64,000 nt of DNA from Candidatus Aminicenantes bacterium UBA6072 (GTDB lineage: Bacteria > Acidobacteriota > Aminicenantia > UBA2199). A model generated the notes under the pieces. The model ran no database searches. It was not told where the DNA came from and saw only the letters and a program-made list of their open reading frames with translations. Positions 50,034 through 59,173 of the stretch are shown one piece after another. A program made the translations under genes and the position numbers. Positions within the stretch are counted from its first letter, which is position 1; each line of letters opens with the position of its first letter. The DNA lies in the NCBI GenBank assembly GCA_002436105.1, contig DIXU01000020.1, positions 310,001 to 374,000 of the forward strand. Direction: 5' to 3'.

Positions 50034-51188
50034 ATGGAAAAAAAGCAAAAAAGATTGATGTGGGGGAGCTTGGGTCTGGTGGCGGCCGTCTGCGTGATCG
50101 GCTATTTCGCGTTCTTCTATCCGTGGCCGTCGGGCAGTGACAATTCCGCCACCGTGGGAACCATCGGCGGCGTCGAGAAGGTCAGCCGCCAGAGGGTCGA
50201 GCAGCTCGCCGAGGCGGACGTCGTGTTGAGTGACGGCCAGCTCCAGCAGCTGCTGCAGAACGACGAGGTCCAGCGCCTGATCGCCAACAAGGCGTTCAAG
50301 CGGGCGATGCAGGACAAGGCCTTCGCCGGGCTGATGGCGGACAAGCGCTTCATCGGCCTGATGGCCGACCAGCGCTTCGCTGACCTGATGGCCAGCAAGG
50401 CATGGGCCGGTCTGCGGGCCAACCTTGACTTCACGGCGCTGATGGCCGACAAGGCGTTCGCCGGACTGAGAGCCAATCCCGACTTCACGGCGCTGATGGC
50501 CAGCAAGGCGTGGGCCGGGCTGCGGGCCAACCCCGATTTCACGGCGCTGATGGCCAGCAAGTCATGGGCCGGTCTGCGGGCAAATCCCGACTTCACGGCG
50601 TTGATGGCCGACAAGGCATTCGCCGGGCTCATCGCCAAGGAGAATTTTGAGGCACTCATGGCCGACCAGCGTTTCGCGGGGCTGATGGCGGAGAAGGCTT
50701 ATGCCGGTCTGCGGGCCAACCCCGATTTCGCGGCGCTGATGGCCGACAAGGCGTTCGCCGGACTGAGAGCCAATCCCGACTTCACGGCGCTGATGGCCAG
50801 CAAGTCATGGGCCGGGCTGCGGGCCAACCCCGATTTCACGGCGCTGATGGCCGACAAGGCGTTCGCCGGGCTGCGGGCCAACCCCGACTTCACGGCGCTG
50901 ATGGCCGACAAGGCGTGGGCCGGGCTGCGGGCCAACCCCGACTTCACGGCGCTGATGGCCGACAAGGCGTGGGCCGGCCTGCGGGCCAACCCCGATTTCA
51001 CGGCGCTGATGGCCGACAAGGCGTTCGCCGGACTGAGAGCCAATCCCGACTTCACGGCGCTGATGGCCGACAAGGCGTTCGCCGGGCTGCGGGCCAACCC
51101 CGATTTCACGGCGCTGATGGCCGACAAGAGCTTCGCCGGCCTGATGGCCAGCAACCGGTTCCAGGAGGCTCTGGCCGCCAGCGAATGA
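50034..51188 (+). CDS. Membrane-anchored protein of 35 tandem nine-residue repeats
   Basis: 384 residues from the ATG behind AAGGGGGAGG. Residues 9-30 form one transmembrane helix after a Lys-rich cytoplasmic start, so the rest should be periplasmic. Residues 67-381 are exactly 35 nonapeptide units without a gap. The consensus alternates DKAFAGLRA and NPDFTALMA, with an aromatic at position 4, Leu at 7 and Ala at 9; the first three units are diverged. The regular F--L--A pattern suggests short helices stacked in a solenoid. I recognise no named family. It follows a sigma factor gene and a possible ECF promoter, so it may belong to that regulon. Confidence 0.8.
   Translation: MEKKQKRLMWGSLGLVAAVCVIGYFAFFYPWPSGSDNSATVGTIGGVEKVSRQRVEQLAEADVVLSDGQLQQLLQNDEVQRLIANKAFKRAMQDKAFAGLMADKRFIGLMADQRFADLMASKAWAGLRANLDFTALMADKAFAGLRANPDFTALMASKAWAGLRANPDFTALMASKSWAGLRANPDFTALMADKAFAGLIAKENFEALMADQRFAGLMAEKAYAGLRANPDFAALMADKAFAGLRANPDFTALMASKSWAGLRANPDFTALMADKAFAGLRANPDFTALMADKAWAGLRANPDFTALMADKAWAGLRANPDFTALMADKAFAGLRANPDFTALMADKAFAGLRANPDFTALMADKSFAGLMASNRFQEALAASE
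50232..51176. repeat. 27/54-bp tandem repeat region
   Basis: 35 units of 27 bp coding for nonapeptides, most of them arranged as near-identical 54-bp pairs between about 50400 and 51120. The near identity at the DNA level suggests recent expansion or homogenisation. Confidence 0.9.
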
Positions 51189-51223
51189 TCCAGCGATCTT
51201 GATGAGGGTGGGGGGAGGATAAA

Positions 51224-51257
51224 GGGGTGCCATTTCCGTTTGCAGGAATGGCACCCC
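51224..51257 (+). terminator. Strong GC hairpin after the repeat-protein gene
   Basis: GGGGTGCCATTTCC and GGAATGGCACCCC pair over 13 bp with one bulged base and a 7-base loop. There is no T run, so it may stabilise or attenuate rather than terminate. Confidence 0.5.
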
Positions 51258-51300
51258 GCCGTCTGTTCCGCCTCCGGTTCCGCCTGCCGCGGAGGATGAC

Positions 51301-54249
51301 ATGAAGAGAGCAACGTGCGCCGCACGCCGTGTCGCGGCGCTTGTTTTATTTCTGTCTATGCGCTGGCTGCTCCCGGCGCAGCTGCAGAAACTGGAGACCG
51401 ATGACCTGAGGTTGCTTTACTTTCCGGCCGAGTCATTCCTGGCTGACCACGCCGTTTCCAGTTTCGCCAGCGCATTCCGCTTGCACAAGAAATTATTCGA
51501 CTACGTTCCCAGCGAGAAGGTCACCGTCCTGCTCCACGATTTCGGCGACTATTCCAACGGGGCCGCCGGCGCCGTGCCCCAGAACACCATCATCGCCGGC
51601 ATCGCGCCGTTCAGCTACGTTTTCGAGACCATGCCCGCCGCCGAGCGCATCAATGCCCTGATGCAGCACGAGCTGGTCCACGTCCTGACCAGCGACAAGG
51701 CGGCCCGCTCCGACCGCTTCTTCCGCTCGCTGTTCTTCGGCAAGGTGACCCCGACCGACGACAACCCGTTGACCATGGTCTATGGCTACCTGACCACCCC
51801 CCGCCTGTACGCCCCGCGCTGGTTCATGGAGGGGATCGCCGTGTTCATGGAGACCTGGCTCTCCGGCGGCTACGGCCGGCTGCTCGGCTGCTACGACGAG
51901 ATGGTCTTCCGCGCCCTGGTCAACGAAAACAGCCGCATCTATGACCTGGTCGGCCTGGAGTCGGCGGGGACGCGGCGCGATTTCCAGGTCGGGGCCATCT
52001 CCTACCTGTACGGAACCCGCTTCTTCGGCTACCTGGGCCTGCAATACGGTCCGGAAAGCCTTATCCGCTGGGTCTCCCGAAGCGAGGGCAGCCGAGCCTA
52101 TTTCGCCTCCCAGTTCCGCAAGGTGTTCGGCAAGCCGCTCGGCCGGGCCTGGGCCGAGTGGATCGCCTGGGAGAGGGAGTTCCAGGCCGCGAACCTGGAG
52201 ACCATCCGCTCCAGCCCGCTCACTTCCTTCCGCGACGTCTCCAGGCGGGCGCTGGGTTCGGTTTCGCCGGCCTTCTATGACGCTCGGCGCCGGAGAGTCT
52301 TCCTGGGGGTCAATTATCCCGGCCAGGTGGCCCACCTGGCGGCGCTCGACATGGACAACGGCTCCCTGCGCAAGCTGCGCGACGTCAAGGGACCGGCCAT
52401 CTACAGCGTCTGTTCGCTGGCCTATGACGAGGAGCAGGGGATCCTTTTCTATACGACCGACAACAACGCCTGGCGCGACCTGCGCCTTCTGGAGGTCGAC
52501 AGCGGCCGCTCGCGCCGGCTCATCAGGGACGGTCGCATCGGCGACCTGGCCTTCAACCGCGCCGACCGCTCGCTGTGGGGAGTGCGCCACTACAACGGCA
52601 TCTCCACCATCGTGCGCATCATCGCGCCCTACCGCGAGTGGAAGCAGGTCTACTCCTGGCCCTATGGCAAGGACATCTACGACATCTCCATCTCGCCCGA
52701 CGGCAACTGGATGGCGGCGGCGCTGACCGAGGTCAGCGGCCGCCAGTCCCTGATCAAGATCGATCTGGCCAAGCTCGCGGGCGGAGAGGTTGCCTACGAG
52801 ACCCTGTCCGATTTTGAAAGCAGCTCGCCGGCTGGTTTCGTCTTCTCCAGCGACGGGCGCTCGCTGTTCGGCTCGTCCTACTATTCCGGCGTGGCCAACA
52901 TCTACCGCTGTGACCTGGATTCCGGCCAGGTCGAGATCCTGACCAACACCGACGGCGGCTTTTTCCGCCCGGTCCCGCTTGAAGACGGCTCGCTGCTGGT
53001 GTTCCGCTACACCGCCGACGGCTTCCGGCCCGCCGTCATCTCCGGCCAGCGGCCGGAGGCAATGCCGGTGCGGGCCATCACCATGCTGGGCCAGCAGCTC
53101 AGCGAAGTCCATCCGCAGGTGCGCGAGTGGGTGGCCGAGCGGCCCAGCCTTATCGACTCCCGGCCGCTGGTCCGTTCCAGGGGTTACTACAGGCTGAGAA
53201 GACAGATCGGGCTCAAGTCGCTCTTCCCGGTGATCGAAGGCTACAAGGATTCCCCGGCCGTCGGCCTGCACTTCCACCTGGCCGACAAGATCAGTTTGGA
53301 GCGCGTTGGCCTGACCGCCACCTATTCCCCGGGCGGAAGCCTCCCCGATGCGGAGCGGCTGCACCTGAGGCTGCACGCGGCGCTGCGCAACTGGGAATTC
53401 ACCGCCACCCACAACGCCGCCGACTTTTATGATCTCTTCGGCCCCACCAAGGCCAGTCGCAAAGGGCAGGCGCTGCGGCTGCAGTACGGCAAGAACCTGA
53501 TCTTCGACGAGCCGAGCCGCTTCCTGGACTATTCCGTCCAGGCCGCCGGATATTTCGGCATGGAACGGCTGCCCGATTACCAGAACATCGGCATCGACCA
53601 TGGGCGCTTCTTTACCCTGGAAGCCAGGCTGAACTACAAGTACCTGCGCAGGTCGCTGGCCGCGGTCGAGGATGAGAAAGGCTTCCAGTACCGACTGGTG
53701 CTGGCCAACACCTACGTCAACCGCAGCCTTTACCCGCGCCTCTACGGCTGCCTCGACCTCGGCTTGCCCTTGCCCGTCCGCCATTCCTCGGTTTGGCTGC
53801 GGGGCGCCGCCGGCAATGCTTTCGGCGGCCGCAGCGATCCCTTCGCCCGCTACTACTTCGGCGGCTTCGGCAACAACTGGGTCGACCATCAGGAAAGCCG
53901 GCGTTACCGTGAGTCCTACTCCTTTCCGGGCATCGACCTGAACGGAGCGGGCGGGCGCAACTTCGCCAAGCTGACGCTGGAATGGAACCTGCCGCCGCTC
54001 TTCTTCCGCCGGCTCGGCTTCCCCTTCCTTTACGCCAACTGGATCAGCGCCTCGCTTTTTTCCGGCGGCTTGCTCACCGATCTCGACCGGCAGGCCCTCC
54101 GGCGCCGCTGGCTGAATGCCGGAGTGCAGGCGGACATCCGCCTGATCGCCCTTTCCCACCACCAGCTGACCCTGTCACTGGGCTACGCCCGGGCCTTCGC
54201 CAAGGGGGGGGGCTCGGCCGACGAGTGGATGGTTTCGCTGAAGATCTGA
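51301..54249 (+). CDS. Peptidase-MA-like domain, TolB-type propeller and outer-membrane barrel protein
   Basis: 982 residues with a signal peptide (RVAALVLFLSMRWLLPAQ). Residues ~35-290 resemble peptidase MA gluzincins: MQHELVHVLTSD gives the HExxH-type zinc motif as HELVH, and WFMEGIAVFME supplies the distal Glu. Residues ~310-610 have blade-like repeats (DISISPDGNWMAAAL, VFSSDGRSLFGSSYYSG) of a WD40/TolB-like propeller. The C-terminal ~330 residues are beta-strand rich with GGFGNNWVDHQES and LTLEWNLPPLFFRRL, as in Omp85/surface-antigen barrels. It is probably an outer-membrane protein with a periplasmic or surface protease part. The next gene begins two bases after its stop. Confidence 0.75.
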   Translation: MKRATCAARRVAALVLFLSMRWLLPAQLQKLETDDLRLLYFPAESFLADHAVSSFASAFRLHKKLFDYVPSEKVTVLLHDFGDYSNGAAGAVPQNTIIAGIAPFSYVFETMPAAERINALMQHELVHVLTSDKAARSDRFFRSLFFGKVTPTDDNPLTMVYGYLTTPRLYAPRWFMEGIAVFMETWLSGGYGRLLGCYDEMVFRALVNENSRIYDLVGLESAGTRRDFQVGAISYLYGTRFFGYLGLQYGPESLIRWVSRSEGSRAYFASQFRKVFGKPLGRAWAEWIAWEREFQAANLETIRSSPLTSFRDVSRRALGSVSPAFYDARRRRVFLGVNYPGQVAHLAALDMDNGSLRKLRDVKGPAIYSVCSLAYDEEQGILFYTTDNNAWRDLRLLEVDSGRSRRLIRDGRIGDLAFNRADRSLWGVRHYNGISTIVRIIAPYREWKQVYSWPYGKDIYDISISPDGNWMAAALTEVSGRQSLIKIDLAKLAGGEVAYETLSDFESSSPAGFVFSSDGRSLFGSSYYSGVANIYRCDLDSGQVEILTNTDGGFFRPVPLEDGSLLVFRYTADGFRPAVISGQRPEAMPVRAITMLGQQLSEVHPQVREWVAERPSLIDSRPLVRSRGYYRLRRQIGLKSLFPVIEGYKDSPAVGLHFHLADKISLERVGLTATYSPGGSLPDAERLHLRLHAALRNWEFTATHNAADFYDLFGPTKASRKGQALRLQYGKNLIFDEPSRFLDYSVQAAGYFGMERLPDYQNIGIDHGRFFTLEARLNYKYLRRSLAAVEDEKGFQYRLVLANTYVNRSLYPRLYGCLDLGLPLPVRHSSVWLRGAAGNAFGGRSDPFARYYFGGFGNNWVDHQESRRYRESYSFPGIDLNGAGGRNFAKLTLEWNLPPLFFRRLGFPFLYANWISASLFSGGLLTDLDRQALRRRWLNAGVQADIRLIALSHHQLTLSLGYARAFAKGGGSADEWMVSLKI

Positions 54250-54251
54250 CC

Positions 54252-55277
54252 ATGGGCGACCTGCTGCTGCGCGTCAGCCTGGCTTTTTTGCCGGTGCTGA
54301 CTTTCGCGGCCATCCTGTATGCCTTCGACAACTTTCGCCTCGTCAATCCACGCCTGGTGCTCGAGGCGCTGCTCGCCGGCGCCGGCGCCGCCCTGATTTG
54401 CCTGCTCTTGAACCGCTGGCTGCTGGACGGGACGGGGTTGAGCGCCCCGGCCTACGCCCGCTACCTGGCCCCTCCCGTCGAGGAGGCAGCCAAGGCCCTG
54501 TATCTTTTTCTGCTGCTGCGCAAGCGCCGCCTGGGCTTTCTGGTCGACGCGGCCATTGTCGGCTTTGCAGTCGGCGCCGGCTTCGCCCTCTTCGAGAACG
54601 TTTATTTCCTCCGCACCCTCCACGACCACGCCCCCCTGCTCTGGACCATCCGCGGCTTCGGCACGGCGGTCATGCACGGCGGTACCGTCGCCCTGGTCGG
54701 CATCGTGGCCAAGAACCAGTCCGAGCGGCGGCAGAGGGAGCGCGCCGTCGATATCCTGCCCGGCTTGGCCGCTGCCGTGCTGATCCATTCGCTGTTCAAC
54801 CATTTTTCCCTGCGCGGCCAGCTCCTGACCTCGGTCGGTTTCCTGTTCGCACTGCCGCTGACGATCCTCCTGGTCTACCGCCGCAGCGAGCTTTCCCTGC
54901 GCCGCTGGCTGGAGACCGGCTTCGGCGGCGACCTCGAGCTGCTGGAGGTGATCCGCAGCGGCCAGGTGCTGGGCTCCCACATCGGCCGCTACCTGCAGTC
55001 GCTGCGGGACCGGCTGCCGGGCTGCGCCCTGGTCGACATGCTCTGCGCCCTGCGCCTGCATGTCGAGCTGTCGATCAAGGCCAAGGCCGTCCTGCTGCTG
55101 CAGGAGCAGGAGATCCCGGTTCCGGCCGACCCCGGGGTGGAGGAGAAGTTCCGCGAGCTCGAGGCGCTGCGCCGCAGCATCGGCCCCCTCGGCTGGCGCC
55201 TGCTGGTCCCGCTTTTGCATGCCAGCCCCCGCGAGCTCTGGCAGCTGCGCATGCTGCGCGACCGCGCCTCCACTTGA
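54252..55277 (+). CDS. PrsW-family intramembrane metalloprotease-like protein
   Basis: 341 residues from the ATG two bases after the previous stop; the frame is open further upstream inside that gene. Seven or eight hydrophobic segments in the first ~215 residues. PrsW motifs: PPVEEAAKALYLF (EExxK), GAGFALFENVYF (FxxxEN) and AVMHGG. PrsW proteases cut membrane anti-sigma factors or membrane proteins; the sigma factor gene 3 kb upstream is an obvious but unproved link. The last ~110 residues are a soluble helical tail not typical of short PrsW proteins. Confidence 0.8.
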   Translation: MGDLLLRVSLAFLPVLTFAAILYAFDNFRLVNPRLVLEALLAGAGAALICLLLNRWLLDGTGLSAPAYARYLAPPVEEAAKALYLFLLLRKRRLGFLVDAAIVGFAVGAGFALFENVYFLRTLHDHAPLLWTIRGFGTAVMHGGTVALVGIVAKNQSERRQRERAVDILPGLAAAVLIHSLFNHFSLRGQLLTSVGFLFALPLTILLVYRRSELSLRRWLETGFGGDLELLEVIRSGQVLGSHIGRYLQSLRDRLPGCALVDMLCALRLHVELSIKAKAVLLLQEQEIPVPADPGVEEKFRELEALRRSIGPLGWRLLVPLLHASPRELWQLRMLRDRAST

Positions 55278-55308
55278 AGGAGGGGGGCACTCTAGCGGAG
55301 CCCCTCCT
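55278..55308. terminator. Bidirectional hairpin between convergent genes
   Basis: AGGAGGGG (55278-55285) pairs with CCCCTCCT (55301-55308); the loop includes the stop codon of the minus-strand peptidase gene. No T run. Confidence 0.4.
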
Positions 55309-56986
55309 GCAATGCCAGCAGACCCAGTTTCATCTTGGCGTAGCGGCAGGCCGGGTTCAGCTCCAGGCAGCGGGCGTAGAATTTTTTCGCTTCGTCCACC
55401 CGGCCCTGCGCCTCGAGCTGGGCCGCCAGGGCATAACAAAAATCGATTGATGCCGGACACTCGGCGAAGGCGAAGGCCAGGAAGTCCAGGTAGTCGGCCC
55501 GACTTTTCTTGTTGGCGTAGAACCACTCGTTGTTGAATTCGTCCAGGAATTTCTCCGGATTGTATCCGCTTCGCAGCAGTTCCTGCTTCCCGGCGGCATA
55601 GGCCCTTGTCAAGCCGGCCATGCCGCTTGCAGCATATTCCTTTTCCAGTTCCTTTTGCAATGCCGCCACCTGTGCGCGTATCCGGTCGTAGTCCCTCACT
55701 TTGACCATGGCCGGGTCGATGTTGTCGCGGTAATCGGCAGAAGTCATCGGCGTCAGGATGTCGGGAACATGGGCGATGCTGAAATCAAAGGGCTGCGAAT
55801 CCTGGTAGTAATCGACCGAGCAGCCGATGGCGACCTGCGGATGGCTGGGCAGGGTGAATTTCCTTATGGCGCCGTAATGGTTGGGCCTGCCTGAGGTCGG
55901 CTCGCCAATGGTTGTGGCATGGGTGAATCTTCTGAATACGGTGGTGAAGTGCACGGCGGCCGAGTAGGTCACCCGGCCGATGATCAGGAACAGCCGGTCC
56001 GGCCGGTCAATGGCGGGCCTGGCCAGGATGCCCTTCAGGAGCGGCAGCTCCACGTGGTTGCCGCCGTCGTTCGCCCGGATGTCGATGACGAGCTTTTCCG
56101 CTGCGCTCCGATCGAGGGCCTCGAAGAACCCGGCGCAGGCCTCTGCGAAACTTCCTTTGCCATTGTCATGGGGGAAATTCAGCGAGTTGATCTGCAGGAA
56201 CATCATCTTCTCCCCGGGGATGTACTCGAACCAAAAGTCTTTTTCCCTCTCCTTGAGCCATATAGGAAGGGGATTCCCTGCCGCTTCGTTCATGGTGGCC
56301 AGCCCGTTGCCGGCCTGCGGATACCAGGTGCCGAGGAATCTCGCCATGCTGATGAAAGGGAGCGTTTCAACGCTCATTTTCACCTCTTTGTTCCTTGCGT
56401 TTCGCAGGCTGAGTTCGATCTTGCCGGTTGCCGCGACCGCGCCGATTTTTTTCAGCATCTCCGCCAGGCCCAGCGTGAAATACAGGCTTTTGCGCTCCCC
56501 ATAGGGATTGTCGTGACTGTACAGCTTGCCGAGTCTCGCGGCGGCTTCCGCCACGGGCATTTTTCCGATTTTCACCACTTCCGATCCGACTAGATCCTTG
56601 TACTCCGGAATGCCCGCCAGGATATACACCCCGTCATCGAAGGGATACAGTATGAAGGGCAGCAGGTGGAACGTTTGATCGAGCCAGGCGGGATCGGAAA
56701 GCTCGAATCCCATGCGGGTATGGCCGTCCTTCAGGCTGGCCAGCAATTCCGAGATGGAGATCACGATCTCCGCGTCGCTCAAGCGGGGGATCTCGTTGAC
56801 CAGCTTGTCTTTCAATTCGTAAAATTTCTCCCTGGGAAAGAAACTGTAAGGATTAGGATGCATGATCTCGATGCGCTTGACCAGATAGTCAAGATCCGAC
56901 TGCCAGGCGCGGGCTCCTTGATCCTGGGCGAAAACGGCGCTGGCCAGCAGCAGCAATCCGGGCAACACTTTCAGTGCTTTTTTCAT
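55292..56986 (-). CDS. Secreted S41-family (C-terminal processing-type) peptidase with TPR tail
   Basis: 564 residues from the ATG preceded by AAAAGGGAGGACATTACG; the frame runs on to 57094 across the promoter region of the divergent gene. Signal peptide LKVLPGLLLLASAVFAQ. The N-terminal cap domain includes ISELLASLKDGHTRMGF; the catalytic domain at ~290-440 shows KLVIDIRANDGGNHVELPL, GRVTYSAAVHFTTVF (nucleophile Ser) and TIGEPTSGRPNHYG. No clear PDZ domain. C-terminal ~70 residues resemble one or two TPRs (AQGRVDEAKKFYARCLELNP). Likely a periplasmic peptidase. It is divergent from the polysaccharide export genes. Confidence 0.82.
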   Translation of the reverse strand: MKKALKVLPGLLLLASAVFAQDQGARAWQSDLDYLVKRIEIMHPNPYSFFPREKFYELKDKLVNEIPRLSDAEIVISISELLASLKDGHTRMGFELSDPAWLDQTFHLLPFILYPFDDGVYILAGIPEYKDLVGSEVVKIGKMPVAEAAARLGKLYSHDNPYGERKSLYFTLGLAEMLKKIGAVAATGKIELSLRNARNKEVKMSVETLPFISMARFLGTWYPQAGNGLATMNEAAGNPLPIWLKEREKDFWFEYIPGEKMMFLQINSLNFPHDNGKGSFAEACAGFFEALDRSAAEKLVIDIRANDGGNHVELPLLKGILARPAIDRPDRLFLIIGRVTYSAAVHFTTVFRRFTHATTIGEPTSGRPNHYGAIRKFTLPSHPQVAIGCSVDYYQDSQPFDFSIAHVPDILTPMTSADYRDNIDPAMVKVRDYDRIRAQVAALQKELEKEYAASGMAGLTRAYAAGKQELLRSGYNPEKFLDEFNNEWFYANKKSRADYLDFLAFAFAECPASIDFCYALAAQLEAQGRVDEAKKFYARCLELNPACRYAKMKLGLLALQEGLR

Positions 56987-57082
56987 CGTAATGTCCTCCC
57001 TTTTCGAATACCCTATGAACGATATCCAGCGCGCTGGAGTTCCCTTGCGTTTTTTCCGCTTCGGAAACAGCCGATTTTGCGG

Positions 57083-57088
57083 TATAAT
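57083..57088 (+). promoter_or_regulatory. -10 box before the ABC export operon
   Basis: TATAAT 18 bp before the ATG of the permease gene, in the 119-bp divergent region. The -35 (TTCGGA at 57060-57065) is poor. Confidence 0.45.
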
Positions 57089-57105
57089 AGCCACTCGGAA
57101 ACCAT

Positions 57106-57906
57106 ATGATCGAAAAACTGAAGGAAATCATCCGCCACCGCGAGCTCATCTTCACCCTGGTCTCGCGCGAGCTGAAGGCACGCTACCGCGGCACCGTGCT
57201 CGGCTTCTTCTGGAGCCTGATCAACCCGCTGCTGCTGATGGCGGTCTACACCGTGGTATTCGGCTTCATCATCGGCGGCGCCCGCGCCCCCGGCTTCGAG
57301 GGCAACAAGTGGATGTACGCCCTGTTCCTGTTCAACGGCATCCTGCCCTGGACCTGGTTCTCCTCCTCGCTGCTCGAGTCGGCCAACGTCCTGTCGGTGC
57401 AGGGGGCGCTGATCAAGAAGATCAAGTTCCCGGTCGAGGTGCTGCCGATCATGGTGGTGACCACCAACATGGTCCATTTCATCCTCGGCCTGCCGGTGCT
57501 GGTCGCCTTTTTCCTGATCTTCGGCAAGCCGCTCACCGCCTGGGTGCTGTTCCTGCCCGTCAGCCTGTTCGCCCAGTACATCTTCACCATGGGGCTATGC
57601 TTCCTGGTCTCGGCGCTGACCGTGCACTTCAAGGACATCAAGGACATCCTCGCCAACCTGATCACCCTGTGGTTCTTCGCCACCCCCATCATCTACCCCT
57701 ACGAGTCGGTCCCCAGGGCGCTGCAGGTCGTCCTCAATTTCAACCCCATGACCCACATCATCGAGTCGTACCATTATTCCTTCTTCATGGGCTCGCTGCC
57801 GCATTACAAGCGCTTTACGATCACGATCCTCGTCGGATTGCTGTTCTTCTACCTGGGCTACCTGCTTTTCGACAAGCTGCGCGATACCTACGTGGAAGAG
57901 GTGTGA
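57106..57906 (+). CDS. wzm: ABC-2 type polysaccharide export permease (Wzm/KpsM-like)
   Basis: 266 residues, six predicted transmembrane segments. Family hallmarks: LVSRELKARYRGTVLGFFWSLINPLL near the start (key: RELKARYRGTVLG, WSLINP), FLFNGILPWTWFSSSLLE, and WFFATPIIYPYESVP with NPMTHIIESYHYS near the C-terminus. With the next gene it forms an exporter of undecaprenyl-linked O-antigen or a similar glycan. Spacing to the ATPase gene is one base. Confidence 0.9.
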   Translation: MIEKLKEIIRHRELIFTLVSRELKARYRGTVLGFFWSLINPLLLMAVYTVVFGFIIGGARAPGFEGNKWMYALFLFNGILPWTWFSSSLLESANVLSVQGALIKKIKFPVEVLPIMVVTTNMVHFILGLPVLVAFFLIFGKPLTAWVLFLPVSLFAQYIFTMGLCFLVSALTVHFKDIKDILANLITLWFFATPIIYPYESVPRALQVVLNFNPMTHIIESYHYSFFMGSLPHYKRFTITILVGLLFFYLGYLLFDKLRDTYVEEV

Positions 57907-57907
57907 C

Positions 57908-59173
57908 TTGGAAGCCGTGCAGGTTCGCGATGTCTTCAAGTTCTACAAGAAGCACGCCGACAGCCACAAGTTCCTGACCATCAAGAGCGCCCTGGTCAAC
58001 AAGACCCTTTTCGGCGACCTGGAGGCCGGCGAGCGCTTCGAGGCGCTGCGCGGCGTCTCCTTCGCTCTCGAGGCGGGCAAGACCCTGGGCATCATCGGCG
58101 AGAACGGCTCGGGCAAGAGCACGCTGCTGAAGATCCTGGCCGGCATCAGCCGGCCCACCGCCGGCGAGGTAGTGACGCAGGGCCGCATCTCAGCGCTGAT
58201 CGAGCTCGGGGCCGGCTTCCACCCCGAGATCTCGGGGCGCGAGAACATCTTCATCAACGGGGTCATCCTGGGGCTGACCCGCAAGGAGATCCAGGCGAAG
58301 TACGAGGAGATCGTGCGCTTCGCCGAGCTCGAGGAGTTCATCGACAACCCGGTCAAGAGCTATTCGTCGGGGATGTTCATGCGCCTGGGCTTTTCCATCG
58401 CCATCAACGTCAATCCCGACATCCTGCTGATCGACGAGGTGCTCGCCGTCGGCGACGCCTCGTTCGTGCCCAAGTGCCTGGACAAGATCAACGAGTTCCG
58501 CCGCCACGGCAAGACCATCATCTTCGTCTCCCACGACCTTTCGACCATCGAGCGCATCTGCGACGAGGTCATCTGGATCAGGAAGGGCCTGGTGGAGATG
58601 CGCGGCTACCCCAAGCGCGTGACCGACGCCTACCTGGAGTACGTGGGCAAGAAGGACGAAAAGAAGTCGCTGGCCCAGCACGACGACGAGGAAATCCAGT
58701 CGGAAAAAGAGAAAGAGAAGCGCTGGGGCAGCCGCGAGGTCGAGATCGCCAACGTCCGGATGTTCGACGGCCAGGGCCGTGAAAAATACATCTTCCAGGC
58801 CGACGAGCCGCTGGCCATCGAGTTCGACGTCGCGGCGGCCGCCGAGCAGGACGATTTCGTCTTCGGCGTCGGCGTCTTCAACAGCGAGGGCATCCAGGTC
58901 TACGGCTCCAACACCCTGCTGGAGAACCTCGTTTCCGGGTCGCTCGCCGGCAGCGGCAAGGTGCGCCTGGAGATCCCGGCGCTGGGCCTGGTCAACGGCA
59001 CCTATTTCCTCGATATCGCCGCGCACAAGCGCGACGGCTACCCCTTCGACTACCACCATTTCCAGTACACCTTCCGCGTCACCTCCAGCCACCGCGACGT
59101 GGGCATCGCCCGCATCCCGCACCGCTGGAAGTTCTCCGGCGGCATCGCCTTCAAAAAAGATGAAAATCCATGA
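57908..59173 (+). CDS. wzt: ABC polysaccharide export ATPase with Wzt-type C-terminal domain
   Basis: 421 residues, TTG start one base after the permease stop (a GTG four codons later is the alternative). Walker A GENGSGKSTLLK near 69-80, signature KSYSSGMFMRLGFS near 152, Walker B ILLIDEVLAVGD and switch His in FVSHD. Residues ~250-421 are an extra beta-sandwich (VRMFDGQGREKYIFQADEPLAIEFD) like the Wzt carbohydrate-binding domain that recognises the non-reducing end cap of the glycan. A cap-dependent export system is therefore likely. It overlaps the next gene by 14 bp. Confidence 0.9.
   Translation: MEAVQVRDVFKFYKKHADSHKFLTIKSALVNKTLFGDLEAGERFEALRGVSFALEAGKTLGIIGENGSGKSTLLKILAGISRPTAGEVVTQGRISALIELGAGFHPEISGRENIFINGVILGLTRKEIQAKYEEIVRFAELEEFIDNPVKSYSSGMFMRLGFSIAINVNPDILLIDEVLAVGDASFVPKCLDKINEFRRHGKTIIFVSHDLSTIERICDEVIWIRKGLVEMRGYPKRVTDAYLEYVGKKDEKKSLAQHDDEEIQSEKEKEKRWGSREVEIANVRMFDGQGREKYIFQADEPLAIEFDVAAAAEQDDFVFGVGVFNSEGIQVYGSNTLLENLVSGSLAGSGKVRLEIPALGLVNGTYFLDIAAHKRDGYPFDYHHFQYTFRVTSSHRDVGIARIPHRWKFSGGIAFKKDENP

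Noticed and set aside
50232..51176. Regular 54-bp repeats as a CRISPR array
   Set aside because: Units are contiguous and in frame with no unique spacers; they encode nonapeptides.
51493..54162. 889-residue antisense open frame opposite the protease-barrel gene
   Set aside because: Composition typical of a GC-rich shadow (Val/Gly/Gln/Asp repeats); the sense frame has a signal peptide, HELVH and a barrel.
54183..55526. 447-residue antisense open frame opposite the PrsW-like gene
   Set aside because: No domain, Gln/Gly-rich; the sense frame has PrsW motifs and a tight junction with the gene before it.
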